Shown: in pieces, positions 43,453 to 52,960 of the stretch | How positions within the stretch are numbered: position 1 is the first letter of the stretch | How the letters are laid out: the number at the start of each line of letters is the position of its first letter | Source: Chryseobacterium defluvii | Lineage (GTDB): Bacteria; Bacteroidota; Bacteroidia; Flavobacteriales; Weeksellaceae | DNA length: 64,000 nucleotides | Assembly: GCF_014204415.1 (NCBI RefSeq) | Contig: NZ_JACHLE010000001.1 | Span: forward strand, 806,001-870,000 | Reading direction: 5' to 3' | Notes under the pieces: generated by a model | Told to the model about the DNA's origin: nothing | What the model saw: the letters and a program-made list of their open reading frames with translations, nothing else | Database searches by the model: none | Position numbers and translations under genes: made by a program

Positions 43453-44559
43453 ATGAACCAAGGTCATCATCATCTTCGAGAAGCTCTGGAAAAAAGGAGA
43501 ATAGAAGGGACTTTAAGATCTTTACGTCCCCGATCCGAAGGAATAGATTTTTATTCCAATGACTATCTTGGGCTGGCTAGAAATGCAGAATTACAACATT
43601 TATTACTGAAGCAAATTAATGACCAGCCACATTTGCTATCAGGCAGTACCGGATCAAGGCTCATCAGCGGTAATAGCTCTGAGGTCATAGCAGTGGAAGA
43701 ATCTATAGCCGGACATCATCAGTATCCTTCTGCTTTGCTTTTTCCATCAGGATATAATGCCAATTTAGCATTGCTTTCCACGTTGCCTGCCCGCCATGAT
43801 ACTATTATCACGGACGAACTGGTGCATCGTTCCATACATGATGGCTGCAAACTGTCCAATGCCCGGAAATTAAAATTCAGGCATAATGATCTTAAAAGTT
43901 TGGAAGACAAATTAAGAAAACAGGATGGACACTGCTATATTGCCATAGAAAGCCTGTATTCTATGGATGGGGATCTGGCTCCGCTCAGAGAAATTGCCGA
44001 AATAGCAGAAAAATACTCCGCATCTCTTTTAGTGGATGAAGCCCATGCTTTAGGGGTATTTGGAAATGGGCTTGTAGCAGAATATCAACTGCAGGAAAAG
44101 GTCTTAACCACTGTGGTCACTTACGGAAAGGCGTTTGGGGCTCATGGAGCAGCAATTTTGTGTAATGAATTAATCAAGGCCTATCTTATTAATTTTGCTT
44201 CGCCTTTTATCTACAGTACCTCATCACAGGATCTGCAGTGGAGAGCCATAAAAACAAGTTATGACTACCTGAAAAATAATGATCTCTCATCCAGATTGAT
44301 GGAAAACATCAGGATCTTCAGGAAGCAGGGACTACCAACCCCTTCAGCAGAAAACAGTCCTGTACAGGCCATTATTATACCGGATCATCATAGGTTGAAA
44401 GAACTTCAAAACACTTTATTTGAAGAAGGCTTTCTTACCTATGCAGTCTACAGCCCGGCAGTAAAGGCGGGAACTGAAAGGCTCCGTATCTGTTTGCATA
44501 GTTTCAATACTGAAGAAGAGATCACAAAACTTACCCAAATCATTCAACATTATACCTAA
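43453..44559 (+). CDS. bioF: 8-amino-7-oxononanoate synthase
   Basis: The 368-residue PLP enzyme condenses pimeloyl-ACP (or -CoA) with L-alanine. It has the glycine-rich YSNDYLGLA start, SGSTGSRLISGNS, the Asp/His segment LLVDEAHALGVFG and the PLP Lys226 in VTYGKAFGAHGAA. It is slightly short at the N-terminus relative to E. coli BioF (384) but keeps all motifs. It lies 3 bp before bioD. Confidence 0.96.
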   Translation: MNQGHHHLREALEKRRIEGTLRSLRPRSEGIDFYSNDYLGLARNAELQHLLLKQINDQPHLLSGSTGSRLISGNSSEVIAVEESIAGHHQYPSALLFPSGYNANLALLSTLPARHDTIITDELVHRSIHDGCKLSNARKLKFRHNDLKSLEDKLRKQDGHCYIAIESLYSMDGDLAPLREIAEIAEKYSASLLVDEAHALGVFGNGLVAEYQLQEKVLTTVVTYGKAFGAHGAAILCNELIKAYLINFASPFIYSTSSQDLQWRAIKTSYDYLKNNDLSSRLMENIRIFRKQGLPTPSAENSPVQAIIIPDHHRLKELQNTLFEEGFLTYAVYSPAVKAGTERLRICLHSFNTEEEITKLTQIIQHYT

Positions 44560-44562
44560 CAA

Positions 44563-45213
44563 ATGATCAGAGAGAAATTATTCGTAACGGGAATAGGGAC
44601 GGGAGTAGGCAAAACCGTCTGCTCCGCTGTCCTGGCCAGGTATTTTGAGGCAGATTACTGGAAACCCGTACAGTCCGGAGATTTACATTATACGGATAGT
44701 ATGACAATTAAAGATTTAACAGGAAATGATGTTTTTTGCCATCGTGAAACGTATCGTCTGAAATTAGCGGCTTCTCCTCATCAATCAGGAGCAGAAGAAG
44801 GGATATGTATCAACACAGATGATTTTAGCCTGCCCGAAACTCAAAGATCCCTTATTGTGGAAGGAGCGGGAGGACTTATGGTTCCCCTTTCTGACAGGGA
44901 GCTTATCATTGATCTTATCGAAAAACTCGATCTGGCTGTTGCTTTGGTGGTAAAAAACTATCTGGGTTGTATTAATCACAGCTTACTTTCCATAATGGCG
45001 ATCAACCAAAGAGAACTGCAGTTAAAATATTTAATCCTCAACGGAGATTTTCCTGAGGATACGGAGCGGGTCATCTGCAGCTACGTAAGCATAGAAACCA
45101 CAATCATCAGAATACCTGATCTTGATCCGCCTACAAAAGAAAATATAGAAAAGACAGCTCTTGACTTATTTAACAAATATAAACCACAAAGACACAAAAG
45201 TTTCCTGCCGTAA
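44563..45213 (+). CDS. bioD: Dethiobiotin synthetase
   Basis: The 216-residue ATP-dependent enzyme closes the ureido ring on DAPA. It has the P-loop G10-T18 (GIGTGVGKT), a Lys motif YWKPVQSGD and the phosphate/Mg segment VEGAGGLMVPLS. The last residues (KPQRHKSFLP) are encoded by the left end of the palindromic element at 45181, which therefore supplies the stop codon. The core domains are complete, so the protein should be active. Confidence 0.95.
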   Translation: MIREKLFVTGIGTGVGKTVCSAVLARYFEADYWKPVQSGDLHYTDSMTIKDLTGNDVFCHRETYRLKLAASPHQSGAEEGICINTDDFSLPETQRSLIVEGAGGLMVPLSDRELIIDLIEKLDLAVALVVKNYLGCINHSLLSIMAINQRELQLKYLILNGDFPEDTERVICSYVSIETTIIRIPDLDPPTKENIEKTALDLFNKYKPQRHKSFLP

Positions 45214-45320
45214 AAACACCTTAGTACAATTATAATTTTCAAGAATTAATATGTGTATTTATTATACCTCATACGAAATGTGAAATTTAAATAACAAATC
45301 TTTTGTGTTTTTTGTGGTTA
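45181..45320. repeat. Palindromic element with AACCACAAA ends, overlapping the 3' end of bioD
   Basis: AAACCACAAAGACACAAAAG at the left and the reverse complement of the right end (CTTTTGTG...TTTGTGGTT) agree except for one indel. It shares its ends with the element at 19175. The left end forms codons of bioD and the right end lies 54 bp before bioB. Confidence 0.75.
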
Positions 45321-45373
45321 AAATAAAAGCTTAAGCAAGTTCAATAATTAGAAAATATAGAAACGTATCAATA

Positions 45374-46372
45374 ATGAACAAAAAAACAGAAATCAGGAAT
45401 GACTGGACCAAGGAAGAAATAGAAGAAATCTACCATTTACCCTTAATGGAGCTTGTCTATAAAGCAGCCACTGTTCACCGGGAATGGCATAATGCTTCAG
45501 AAGTACAGATCTGCACCTTATTATCCATCAAAACAGGAGGCTGCCCGGAAGACTGCTCCTACTGCGGACAGGCGGCACGTTATCATACCAATATCAAGGT
45601 ACAGGCTCTTTTACCTACCGAAACCGTTATAAATCATGCCCGGAAAGCTAAAGAAAGCGGTTCATCACGTTTCTGCATGGCAGCTGCATGGCGAGAAGTT
45701 CGTAACAACAGGGATTTTGACCGGGTGATTGATATGGTAAAAGGAGTAAATGATCTGGGACTGGAGGTCTGCTGTACCTTAGGAATGCTAACGGAAGAAC
45801 AAGCTTTACGCTTACAGGAGGCCGGATTACATGCCTATAACCATAATCTTGACACCTCGGAACAATATTATGAAGAGATCATCTCCACGCGTACTTTCGA
45901 TAACAGGATCAATACCATCAATAATGTAAGAAAAGCCGGGATCACAGTATGCTCAGGAGGAATCATCGGTCTTGGGGAAACCCACCGAGACAGGATCTCT
46001 ATGCTTCTTACACTGGCTACAATGCCCAAGCATCCTGAATCTGTTCCCGTGAATGCCCTCGCAAGGGTAGAAGGCACTCCGCTTGAAGATCATCCTAAAG
46101 TTGATACCTGGGAAATGGTAAGGATGATCGCTACGGCAAGGATTGTAATGCCTTCTTCGGTGATACGCCTGAGTGCAGGACGGATAGAAATGGACGAAAC
46201 AGAGCAGGCATGGTGCTTTATGGCAGGAGCTAACTCCATATTTACGGGAGAAAGAGAAACTCTGCTGGTAACCCCGAACCCGGGCGTATCAGAAGATATG
46301 CAGATGCTTAATAACCTGGGATTAAAACCAATGATCAAAGAAAGCGTAAAAACAACATGTACAACGAGCTAA
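45374..46372 (+). CDS. bioB: Biotin synthase
   Basis: The 332-residue radical SAM enzyme inserts sulfur into dethiobiotin. The 4Fe-4S ligands are C57, C61 and C64 ([12 protein letters not shown]). YNHNLDTS and the C-terminal [15 protein letters not shown] (the 2Fe-2S Arg region) are present. The length is normal. It overlaps bioA by 16 bp. It is separated from bioD by a palindromic element with no promoter visible, so expression may depend on read-through from the upstream genes. Confidence 0.98.
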   Translation: MNKKTEIRNDWTKEEIEEIYHLPLMELVYKAATVHREWHNASEVQICTLLSIKTGGCPEDCSYCGQAARYHTNIKVQALLPTETVINHARKAKESGSSRFCMAAAWREVRNNRDFDRVIDMVKGVNDLGLEVCCTLGMLTEEQALRLQEAGLHAYNHNLDTSEQYYEEIISTRTFDNRINTINNVRKAGITVCSGGIIGLGETHRDRISMLLTLATMPKHPESVPVNALARVEGTPLEDHPKVDTWEMVRMIATARIVMPSSVIRLSAGRIEMDETEQAWCFMAGANSIFTGERETLLVTPNPGVSEDMQMLNNLGLKPMIKESVKTTCTTS

Positions 46373-47634
46373 AAGAGAGGGATAAGGCAGTTAACTGGCA
46401 TCCGTATACCCAAATGAAGACGGCAGGAGATGCCATACCCATTACCCACGGCAAAGGAGTTTACCTTTATGATAATGAAGGGAATAAATATATTGATGCT
46501 GTATCCTCATGGTGGGTAACCCTTCACGGGCATGCTCATCCTTACATTGCCCGGCGGGTATTTGAACAGCTGAATACACTGGAACAGGTGATCTTTGCCG
46601 GTTTTACCCACGAGCCGGCAATAAAGCTTTCAGAAAACCTGCTGCAATTGCTTCCCGATAACCAGAAAAAAGTTTTTTACTCTGATAACGGCTCAAGTGC
46701 AGTGGAAGTGGCATTAAAGATGTGCATACAATATGCATACAATCAGGGAAAGTCAAAAACAAAAATAATAGCATTCAAGGATGCCTATCATGGGGATACT
46801 TTTGGAGCTATGTCTGTCAGCGGAAGGAGTGTCTGGACCAATCCCTTTAAGAATATGTTGTTTGAAGTTATTTTCATTGATACTCCCAATCATGAAAATA
46901 TTAAAGACTTAAAAAAGCAGATCAGCAACATAGCGGCTGAGACCGCCTGTTTCATTTATGAACCATTAGTACAAGGATCAGCAGGCATGGTAATGCATCA
47001 GGCAGAAGATTTGAGTGAACTTATGAAGTTTTGCAGGCAGCAGGAAATACTGATGATACAAGATGAAGTCTTTACGGGATTTGGACGAACGGGAAAATTA
47101 TTTGCAGCAGATCATCTGTCGGAAAAGCCCGATATCATGTGCTTTTCAAAAGGATTGACAGGTGGAACAATGCCTATGGGGATCACTACCTGTTCGGATG
47201 AGATCTATAATGCGTTTTTATCTGATGATAAGCATAAAACCCTTTTCCACGGGCATTCCTTCACAGCCAACCCTTTGGCCTGCACGGCGGCTCTGGCCAG
47301 CATGGAGCTTTTATTACAGAAGACTACACTCTCGGATATTCATCGGATATCTGAACAGCACCGCCAGTTTACAGATATCCTTAAAAATCATCCCCAAGCT
47401 GATAAAGTCCGCCAGACAGGAACCATCCTTGCCTGGGAGTATAAAACCCATCAGAAAACCTCTTATTTTAATGAAATTGGGAAGATACTGCATCAGGAAT
47501 TCCTTCAAAAGGGAGTGCTTATCCGTCCGTTGGGAAATGTAATATACCTTGTTCCTCCTTACTGCATTACTTCTGAAGAACTGGATTTTGTTTATAATAC
47601 GATTATACAGATTATAGATAGGAAACGGATCTGA
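46357..47634 (+). CDS. bioA: Adenosylmethionine-8-amino-7-oxononanoate aminotransferase
   Basis: The 425-residue PLP aminotransferase converts KAPA to DAPA using SAM as amino donor. WHPYTQMKT is the BioA N-terminal signature, with [16 protein letters not shown], the [11 protein letters not shown] segment and the Lys in [14 protein letters not shown]. It starts inside bioB (16-bp overlap), showing translational coupling. It is the last gene of the biotin cluster. No terminator was seen in the 90-bp spacer after it. Confidence 0.97.
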   Translation: MYNELKERDKAVNWHPYTQMKTAGDAIPITHGKGVYLYDNEGNKYIDAVSSWWVTLHGHAHPYIARRVFEQLNTLEQVIFAGFTHEPAIKLSENLLQLLPDNQKKVFYSDNGSSAVEVALKMCIQYAYNQGKSKTKIIAFKDAYHGDTFGAMSVSGRSVWTNPFKNMLFEVIFIDTPNHENIKDLKKQISNIAAETACFIYEPLVQGSAGMVMHQAEDLSELMKFCRQQEILMIQDEVFTGFGRTGKLFAADHLSEKPDIMCFSKGLTGGTMPMGITTCSDEIYNAFLSDDKHKTLFHGHSFTANPLACTAALASMELLLQKTTLSDIHRISEQHRQFTDILKNHPQADKVRQTGTILAWEYKTHQKTSYFNEIGKILHQEFLQKGVLIRPLGNVIYLVPPYCITSEELDFVYNTIIQIIDRKRI

Positions 47635-47724
47635 ATCTGAATACTTTATAAATTCATATGCATCCCAAAAATCAATTCAGAATCGTAAAAAACAGGGTGA
47701 GAAAAATGATTCAATAATGGTTTA

Positions 47725-48456
47725 TTAAAACCTTAACACGGCTTTATCAAGATCATGATACAGAAGAATCTGCCAGTGCTTTTCTTCAGCCTCTTTTTGC
47801 CATTTTTGCCTTAGTTCCATAGCTTTTCTGCCATCATGGTCACTTTTATAGGCAACATGATATTTTAAATAAGATTCCTGGGGAAGATTATCTGCACCGT
47901 AGAAAGCAATCTCCCCATTTTCACTGATCCAAAAGACCTGCATATAAGGAGTATGACCACCCACCACTTCAAAAGATACCTCATCTGTTATTTGCCCCTC
48001 ATCCTCATTCATCCATATAATATTGGTAAGCCCGGCAATTTTTTCCAGAATATCAAGGTCAAATTGCTGATTACCTTCATTTTCTCTTGCCAATTCCAGC
48101 TCACGCTTCTGGATATATATTTCAGCATTGGGAAAAACAGGTTCAAAACCTTGATCTGTAGACCGTATAGCCCCGTCAATATGATCTTTATGAAGATGTG
48201 AGAACAGGATTTTGGTGACCTGATCGGGATGAATGTTTTCTTTTTCTAAAATTTCCAAAACAACCGTTTTCCCGTTCTTATTTTTCCACCCAATACCTGT
48301 ATCCAGAAGAATATGATCTTTTTCAGTAATGATCAGGAAAGGCTGTACCGACATTCTGATTCCTTTAGCTTCATTAAAGTTCTCTATTGTCAAAGGGGTA
48401 AATTCTTTGTTTTTACTGACCGAAAAATTTCCCTCCTTTAATGGTATGATCTTCAT
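47725..48456 (-). CDS. MBL-fold metallo-hydrolase
   Basis: The 243-residue protein has the metallo-beta-lactamase fold with HxHxDH in ILFSHLHKDHIDGAI, an upstream Asp in LLDTGIGW, GGHTPYM for a later His and ILLYHDLD at the C-terminus. It resembles lactonase-like hydrolases of Bacteroidota (AHL-lactonase superfamily), but the substrate is not predictable. It has no signal peptide. No perfect -7 box lies upstream. Confidence 0.9.
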   Translation of the reverse strand: MKIIPLKEGNFSVSKNKEFTPLTIENFNEAKGIRMSVQPFLIITEKDHILLDTGIGWKNKNGKTVVLEILEKENIHPDQVTKILFSHLHKDHIDGAIRSTDQGFEPVFPNAEIYIQKRELELARENEGNQQFDLDILEKIAGLTNIIWMNEDEGQITDEVSFEVVGGHTPYMQVFWISENGEIAFYGADNLPQESYLKYHVAYKSDHDGRKAMELRQKWQKEAEEKHWQILLYHDLDKAVLRF

Positions 48457-48663
48457 GCAGCAAATTTCCTCATTATTTCTTAAACAATAAAATGTTTTCT
48501 TCGATACAGATTATCATCAAAACCGATCGTCTCATGAATTTCAGAATCCGTATACATAGAATTTTCCATCTTTGGGAGTTTTTTGGGGATCCTGTTTCTT
48601 AAATTTCACCCTAAATTTAGGTAATTTGCAGTATATCAATTAACTTTGAAAAAACTAATTACA

Positions 48664-49362
48664 ATGAAAATAGAAATCTGGTCAGACGTTATGTGCCCGT
48701 TCTGTTATATCGGAAAACATAATTTCGAAAAGGCCCTTCAAAACCTATCTTTCGAAGATAAGGTGGATGTGGAATGGAAAAGTTTCCAGCTGGACCCATC
48801 ATTGAAGCCTTCGGAAATTCAGGATACCCTCAGCTATTTTAAAGATAAAAAAGGATTTCCCGAAAACCGTTCCGTTCAAATGATCAATCATGTCACCCAA
48901 TTGGGCAAGCAGGCCGGGATTGATTTTGACTTTGAAAATGCTCTGATCACCAATACATTTTCGGCTCATCAATTACTTCATCTATCCAAGATCTACCATC
49001 TATCTTCTGAAACAGAAGAAGCATTATTCAAAGCTCATTTTGTTGATGGAGAAAATATTGCCGATATTGGATTCCTCATATCTCTTGCAGAAAAACTGGG
49101 GATTGACGGAGAAGAAGCAAAACAGGTATTAACTTCTGACAGATTTCATGAAGAGGTGAAACAGGATATTTCAGAAGCCACTAATAATGAGATCACGGGA
49201 GTTCCTTTTTTTGTACTGGACGGTAAATATGCTGTTTCAGGGGCACAGCCTGTTGAAGTTTTTGAAAATGCCCTTCAGCAAGCCTATAAGGAAACCGTTA
49301 CCATGAAAGACCTTTCCGATGATGATAGTAACTCCTGTGATACGGATGAATGTAAAATATAA
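48664..49362 (+). CDS. FrnE-like DsbA-family oxidoreductase
   Basis: The 232-residue cytoplasmic protein has EIWSDVMCPFCYIGKHNF, the CxxC site CPFC of the FrnE/2-hydroxychromene isomerase branch of DsbA, and GVPFFVLDGKYAVSGAQP with the cis-Pro motif. The C-terminal tail is Cys/Asp-rich (DDDSNSCDTDEC). Start 48664 (MKIEIWSD) fits the family; an in-frame TTG 18 bp upstream is less likely. It probably acts in disulfide isomerisation or stress resistance. It is 12 bp before the nucleosidase gene. Confidence 0.9.
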   Translation: MKIEIWSDVMCPFCYIGKHNFEKALQNLSFEDKVDVEWKSFQLDPSLKPSEIQDTLSYFKDKKGFPENRSVQMINHVTQLGKQAGIDFDFENALITNTFSAHQLLHLSKIYHLSSETEEALFKAHFVDGENIADIGFLISLAEKLGIDGEEAKQVLTSDRFHEEVKQDISEATNNEITGVPFFVLDGKYAVSGAQPVEVFENALQQAYKETVTMKDLSDDDSNSCDTDECKI

Positions 49363-49374
49363 TTTCAAAATTCA

Positions 49375-49956
49375 ATGATAAAGATAAACGACGATCTTCA
49401 TTTCCCTATCTCTGAAACGCTTTTTGTTTTTGCCCTAGATTCTGAGGCGGGAAAAGAATTTAATGATAAAAATAAACTCATCACAGGCATCGGAAAAGTA
49501 AATGCCGCCATAGAGCTTACCCGACAAATTCATTTCAGAAGGCCTAAACTGATTGTCAACCTAGGATCGGCCGGAAGCAAAGGATTCGGTAAGGGTGATG
49601 TAGTATGCTGCACAAAATTCATTCAAAGGGATATGGATGTAAGAGGGCTTGGTTTTAGCTTATATGAAACTCCTTTATCTGGAATTCCTCCTGTTTTGGA
49701 ATATGGGCTTAAAATGAACGGCCTGAAGGAAGGAATTTGCGGAAGTGGTGACAGCTTTGAGATGAACCATGCAGAAACGGATTACAACATTGTGGATATG
49801 GAAGCATATCCTTTAGCTTTAATTGCCAAAAAAGAAAATATCCCGTTTTTATGCTTAAAGTATATTTCTGATGATGCGGGAAGCGATGCGGCGGATGATT
49901 GGTCTGTACAGGTACATTTGGCAGCGGAAGCTTTTAAGAAGATATTATTTAGCTAA
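49375..49956 (+). CDS. Nucleoside phosphorylase/MTA-SAH nucleosidase family protein
   Basis: The 193-residue protein belongs to the PNP/UDP family. ITGIGKVNAAIELT and LIVNLGSAGSKGF form the N-terminal phosphate/substrate region, VDMEAYPLALIAKK has the ribose-binding Met-Glu, and KYISDDAGSDAADDW the purine-binding Asp. It is shorter than a full MTAN (about 230), so the substrate may differ. It is co-transcribed with the DsbA-like gene, an unusual pairing. Confidence 0.86.
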   Translation: MIKINDDLHFPISETLFVFALDSEAGKEFNDKNKLITGIGKVNAAIELTRQIHFRRPKLIVNLGSAGSKGFGKGDVVCCTKFIQRDMDVRGLGFSLYETPLSGIPPVLEYGLKMNGLKEGICGSGDSFEMNHAETDYNIVDMEAYPLALIAKKENIPFLCLKYISDDAGSDAADDWSVQVHLAAEAFKKILFS

Positions 49957-49974
49957 AATTTCTTTTTATTAATT

Positions 49975-50124
49975 CTCCCGCAGATTTAGCAGATCACGCA
50001 GATGTTTGTGTTATATTCTTTTGAACAGTTTATTATATCATAGGTATCTGTATCTGTTGGAGAAAACATTTTGGATTACAAGATATATTTAAAAAATCTG
50101 CGTGATCTGCTAAATCTGCGGGAG
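49975..50124. repeat. Palindromic element with perfect 29-bp inverted ends
   Basis: The left arm (49975-50003, CTCCCGCAGATTTAGCAGAT onward) is exactly reverse-complementary to the right arm (50096-50124). It frames a 92-bp centre with no gene between convergent genes. In RNA it would form a long stem. No T run follows, so its termination role is uncertain. Confidence 0.85.
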
Positions 50125-50132
50125 TTTAAATT

Positions 50133-51479
50133 TTAGTTCAAAGAAACTTCCACCTTTTTTCTCTGATAATTTTTCAATAAAAACAAAGTAACCAATCCAA
50201 CGATTACTTCAATCAAAGCACTTCCCCAATAGATACTTTTCACTCCAAAATAGTGTGGAAGAATAAGCATCAAAGGAATATAAAGGATAAGTTGTCTCAG
50301 AAACACCAGAAAACTGGCTTTTTTACTGTCATTCACCGCAGGATAATAAGATAGGGCTAAAACAGTAATCGGTAACAATGGAAGAACAGAGAAAAACAAT
50401 CTGAAATCCATGATCTGATTACTATTTACCGAATACCCAGGAAGCATTAAGCTTATCAATTGCTCAGGAAACAGGAGAGAGATAAAAAAGAAAGGAAACA
50501 ATATAGCTACTCCCGCTACAATATAAGTTTTTAAAAATTTTCTTGCTCTTCCGAACTGACCAGCTCCGAAATTAATTCCCACAACGGGCTGTAATCCTCT
50601 CATTAATCCGAATAAAGGCGTTAATAAAAATAAAAAGAACCTATTCAGAACCGTGAAGAAAGAAATATCACTTTCCGTTCCATAAGCAGCAATAGCATTG
50701 AAAATAATGATACTTTGTACAACTCCCATCACAGAAAGGATCATTTCCGGAAGTCCTAATTTTAATATTTTTCTTCCGATCGAATGATCAAAAGAAACGG
50801 ATTTCCAATTCATTTTAAATGAACTTTTTCCTTTTGCATAATAGTAAATTCCAAGAACAGAATAAATGATCATCCCGCAATTGGTTGCCCAAGCTGCACC
50901 GGCAACTCCCATTCCGAAAGTGGAAATAAAAATAGGTTTTAAGATAATATCAATGACTAAACCTACCGCGATCATTTTGGCAGCAGTTTTCATTTTTCCT
51001 TCTGCACGAATGAGCATGTTCAAGGCTAAACCATAGATCCAGAAAATAGTTCCGATGAGTGTTACCCGAAAATATTCAACAGCGATGGTTTGCAGATTTC
51101 CTTTGGCTCCCATCATTGCCAGTAATTCATGAGCGTAGATGTATGCAGGAATTGTACAAAGAAGTGAAAAGAAAATACAGAGAAAATTAAAGCTTCCGAA
51201 AAAATTATACAGTTTATCCTGTTTATTTTCTCCGATCCACATACTTACCGCTGCACCTGCTCCGGTTCCAACCAACCTTCCAAATCCCAAAACAATCTGA
51301 GACAAAGGATAAGCCATTCCCACCGCAGCCAGTGCTTGAGTATTGATCAGATAACCAACAAAAACTGCATCCAGAAAGTTATTGATCCCGTACAGAACAA
51401 TCGCCGCAACGGCAGGCCATGAAGTTTCCCACATGACCTTTTTTACATCACCGGTTAAGATGAATGTTTTGCGGTCCAT
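50133..51479 (-). CDS. MATE-family efflux transporter (probable siderophore exporter)
   Basis: The 448-residue protein has twelve hydrophobic helices in two MatE repeats. The first starts WPAVAAIVLYGINNFLDAVFVG and has QALAAVGMAYPL, the second begins near LGLPEMILSVMGVVQ. It overlaps the monooxygenase gene by 25 bp and ends the siderophore operon. Siderophore export is therefore the likely role (inference from context). Confidence 0.92.
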   Translation of the reverse strand: MDRKTFILTGDVKKVMWETSWPAVAAIVLYGINNFLDAVFVGYLINTQALAAVGMAYPLSQIVLGFGRLVGTGAGAAVSMWIGENKQDKLYNFFGSFNFLCIFFSLLCTIPAYIYAHELLAMMGAKGNLQTIAVEYFRVTLIGTIFWIYGLALNMLIRAEGKMKTAAKMIAVGLVIDIILKPIFISTFGMGVAGAAWATNCGMIIYSVLGIYYYAKGKSSFKMNWKSVSFDHSIGRKILKLGLPEMILSVMGVVQSIIIFNAIAAYGTESDISFFTVLNRFFLFLLTPLFGLMRGLQPVVGINFGAGQFGRARKFLKTYIVAGVAILFPFFFISLLFPEQLISLMLPGYSVNSNQIMDFRLFFSVLPLLPITVLALSYYPAVNDSKKASFLVFLRQLILYIPLMLILPHYFGVKSIYWGSALIEVIVGLVTLFLLKNYQRKKVEVSLN

Positions 51480-52768
51480 GTTTTTTCTGTATTAAATTGT
51501 TGAAAAGCAATTCGTTTTTCTACTTTGTACACTTCTTTTCCGGCAATAGCATTAATAATAATCGCATTTCTGTAAGCTCCCATTCCCAGATCCGGAGTTA
51601 CAAAACCGTGCGTATGAAGTTCAGCATTTTGCACAAAAATACTTTCAGCGTTATCAATCGTGTAATGTCTGCTTACCTCAAATAATCCGTCATCTGTCCT
51701 GTTAATTACAGTTTCAATTCCTTGTAAGAATTTAGGTTCTTTGTATTTATATCCTGTTGCCAGAATGATGTAATCGGAAATATGTGAGAAGGAAACTTCA
51801 TCTTGTACATGCGTAAAATTCAAAGCATAAGAGTTACCTTCCGGATAAACGCTGTCTAATTGACAGCTTGGTTTTAATTCTACATTTAAAGGTACGTTTC
51901 CAACACTCATTTCATAAAGGGTATCGAAAATATCATTGATCAGATCGAAATTAATTCCTTTGTAAAGCGGAGGTTGTTTTCCTAATAAATTTTTACGCTG
52001 TTGAGAAGGCATTTGATAAAAATGATCCACATATTCAGGAGAAGTCAACTCTAAGGTCAATTTTGAGTATTCCATTGGGAAGAAACGATCCGGTCTTGTA
52101 AACCAGCTCATGAATAAGCCGTTATTTGTTTCCGGAAGAAGATCCTGGAAAATCTCGGCTGCACTTTGTCCTGAACCGATAATAGAAACAGAATTGGCTT
52201 CTGCAATATTGACTTTATGCTCTAAATATTCTGAAGTATGGATTACATTCGGGTAGTTTTTACCTTCCATGAATTGAGGTAAATTGGGTTGAGTTCCCGT
52301 TCCCAATACCAATTTTTCAGCATAATAAGTGGTAACATCATTATTTTTTAAATCTAAAACATCAATAGCGTAAAGATTTTGAGTCTCATTAAAACTGATA
52401 TTCTCTACTTTTTTACCGAAAAGGCAATTCGGCAACTGATTAACCACCCATTGACAATACAGGTTATATTCTTTCCTTAAAATAAAAAAATCTTCACGGA
52501 TATAGAATTTATAGAGACGGTCTGTTTCTTTTAAAAAATTAAGGAAACTGTATTTGCTTTTCGGGTCTGCCATCGTTACAAGATCAGCCATGAAAGGGAC
52601 CTGTAAAGTAGCGTTATCCAACATCAAACCGGGATGCCAGTCAAAACCTTCTGCCTGATCAAGAAAAAGGGCATTTACATGATCTACAGGCTCTAAAAGT
52701 GCTGCTAATCCAAGGTTAAAAGGACCAATTCCGATCCCGATGATATCATATTTTTGTTTATTTTCCAA
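51455..52768 (-). CDS. Lysine/diamine N6-hydroxylase (SidA/IucD/DesB-like)
   Basis: The 437-residue FAD/NADPH monooxygenase has IGIGIGPFNLGLAALLEP for FAD at the N-terminus, PFMADLVTMADPKSKYSFLNFL, NADPH site SIIGSGQSAAEIF and the late ATGYKYKEP motif. It hydroxylates the terminal amine of the diamine made by the neighbouring decarboxylase, giving the hydroxamate precursor (family knowledge). A palindromic repeat separates it from the synthetase gene upstream. Confidence 0.94.
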   Translation of the reverse strand: MENKQKYDIIGIGIGPFNLGLAALLEPVDHVNALFLDQAEGFDWHPGLMLDNATLQVPFMADLVTMADPKSKYSFLNFLKETDRLYKFYIREDFFILRKEYNLYCQWVVNQLPNCLFGKKVENISFNETQNLYAIDVLDLKNNDVTTYYAEKLVLGTGTQPNLPQFMEGKNYPNVIHTSEYLEHKVNIAEANSVSIIGSGQSAAEIFQDLLPETNNGLFMSWFTRPDRFFPMEYSKLTLELTSPEYVDHFYQMPSQQRKNLLGKQPPLYKGINFDLINDIFDTLYEMSVGNVPLNVELKPSCQLDSVYPEGNSYALNFTHVQDEVSFSHISDYIILATGYKYKEPKFLQGIETVINRTDDGLFEVSRHYTIDNAESIFVQNAELHTHGFVTPDLGMGAYRNAIIINAIAGKEVYKVEKRIAFQQFNTEKTWTAKHSS

Positions 52769-52797
52769 TTTTTTATTTTTTAAATTATTTTTTGAAC

Positions 52798-52941
52798 CAT
52801 TAAGATTTGAATTAAGTAGTTAAGAATATTAAGAGATTTCTCCTATCGTCGAAATGACAATCGCACTGTCATTCTGAATGTAGCGGAGCGAAATGAAGAA
52901 TCTCACTTAATTACTTTAACTACTTAAAACAACTCTTAATG
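52798..52941. repeat. Nested palindromic element inside the siderophore operon
   Basis: 36-bp outer arms (52798-52833 and 52906-52941, core TTAAGTAGTTAA) match at about 29 positions. An inner part has GAGATTTCTCC...ACTGTCATTCTGAATG...GAAGAATCTC, the widespread Bacteroidota type of repeat. No gene is present in the 192-bp spacer. Confidence 0.75.
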
Positions 52942-52960
52942 ATAAAATTTTAAGTTTCAA

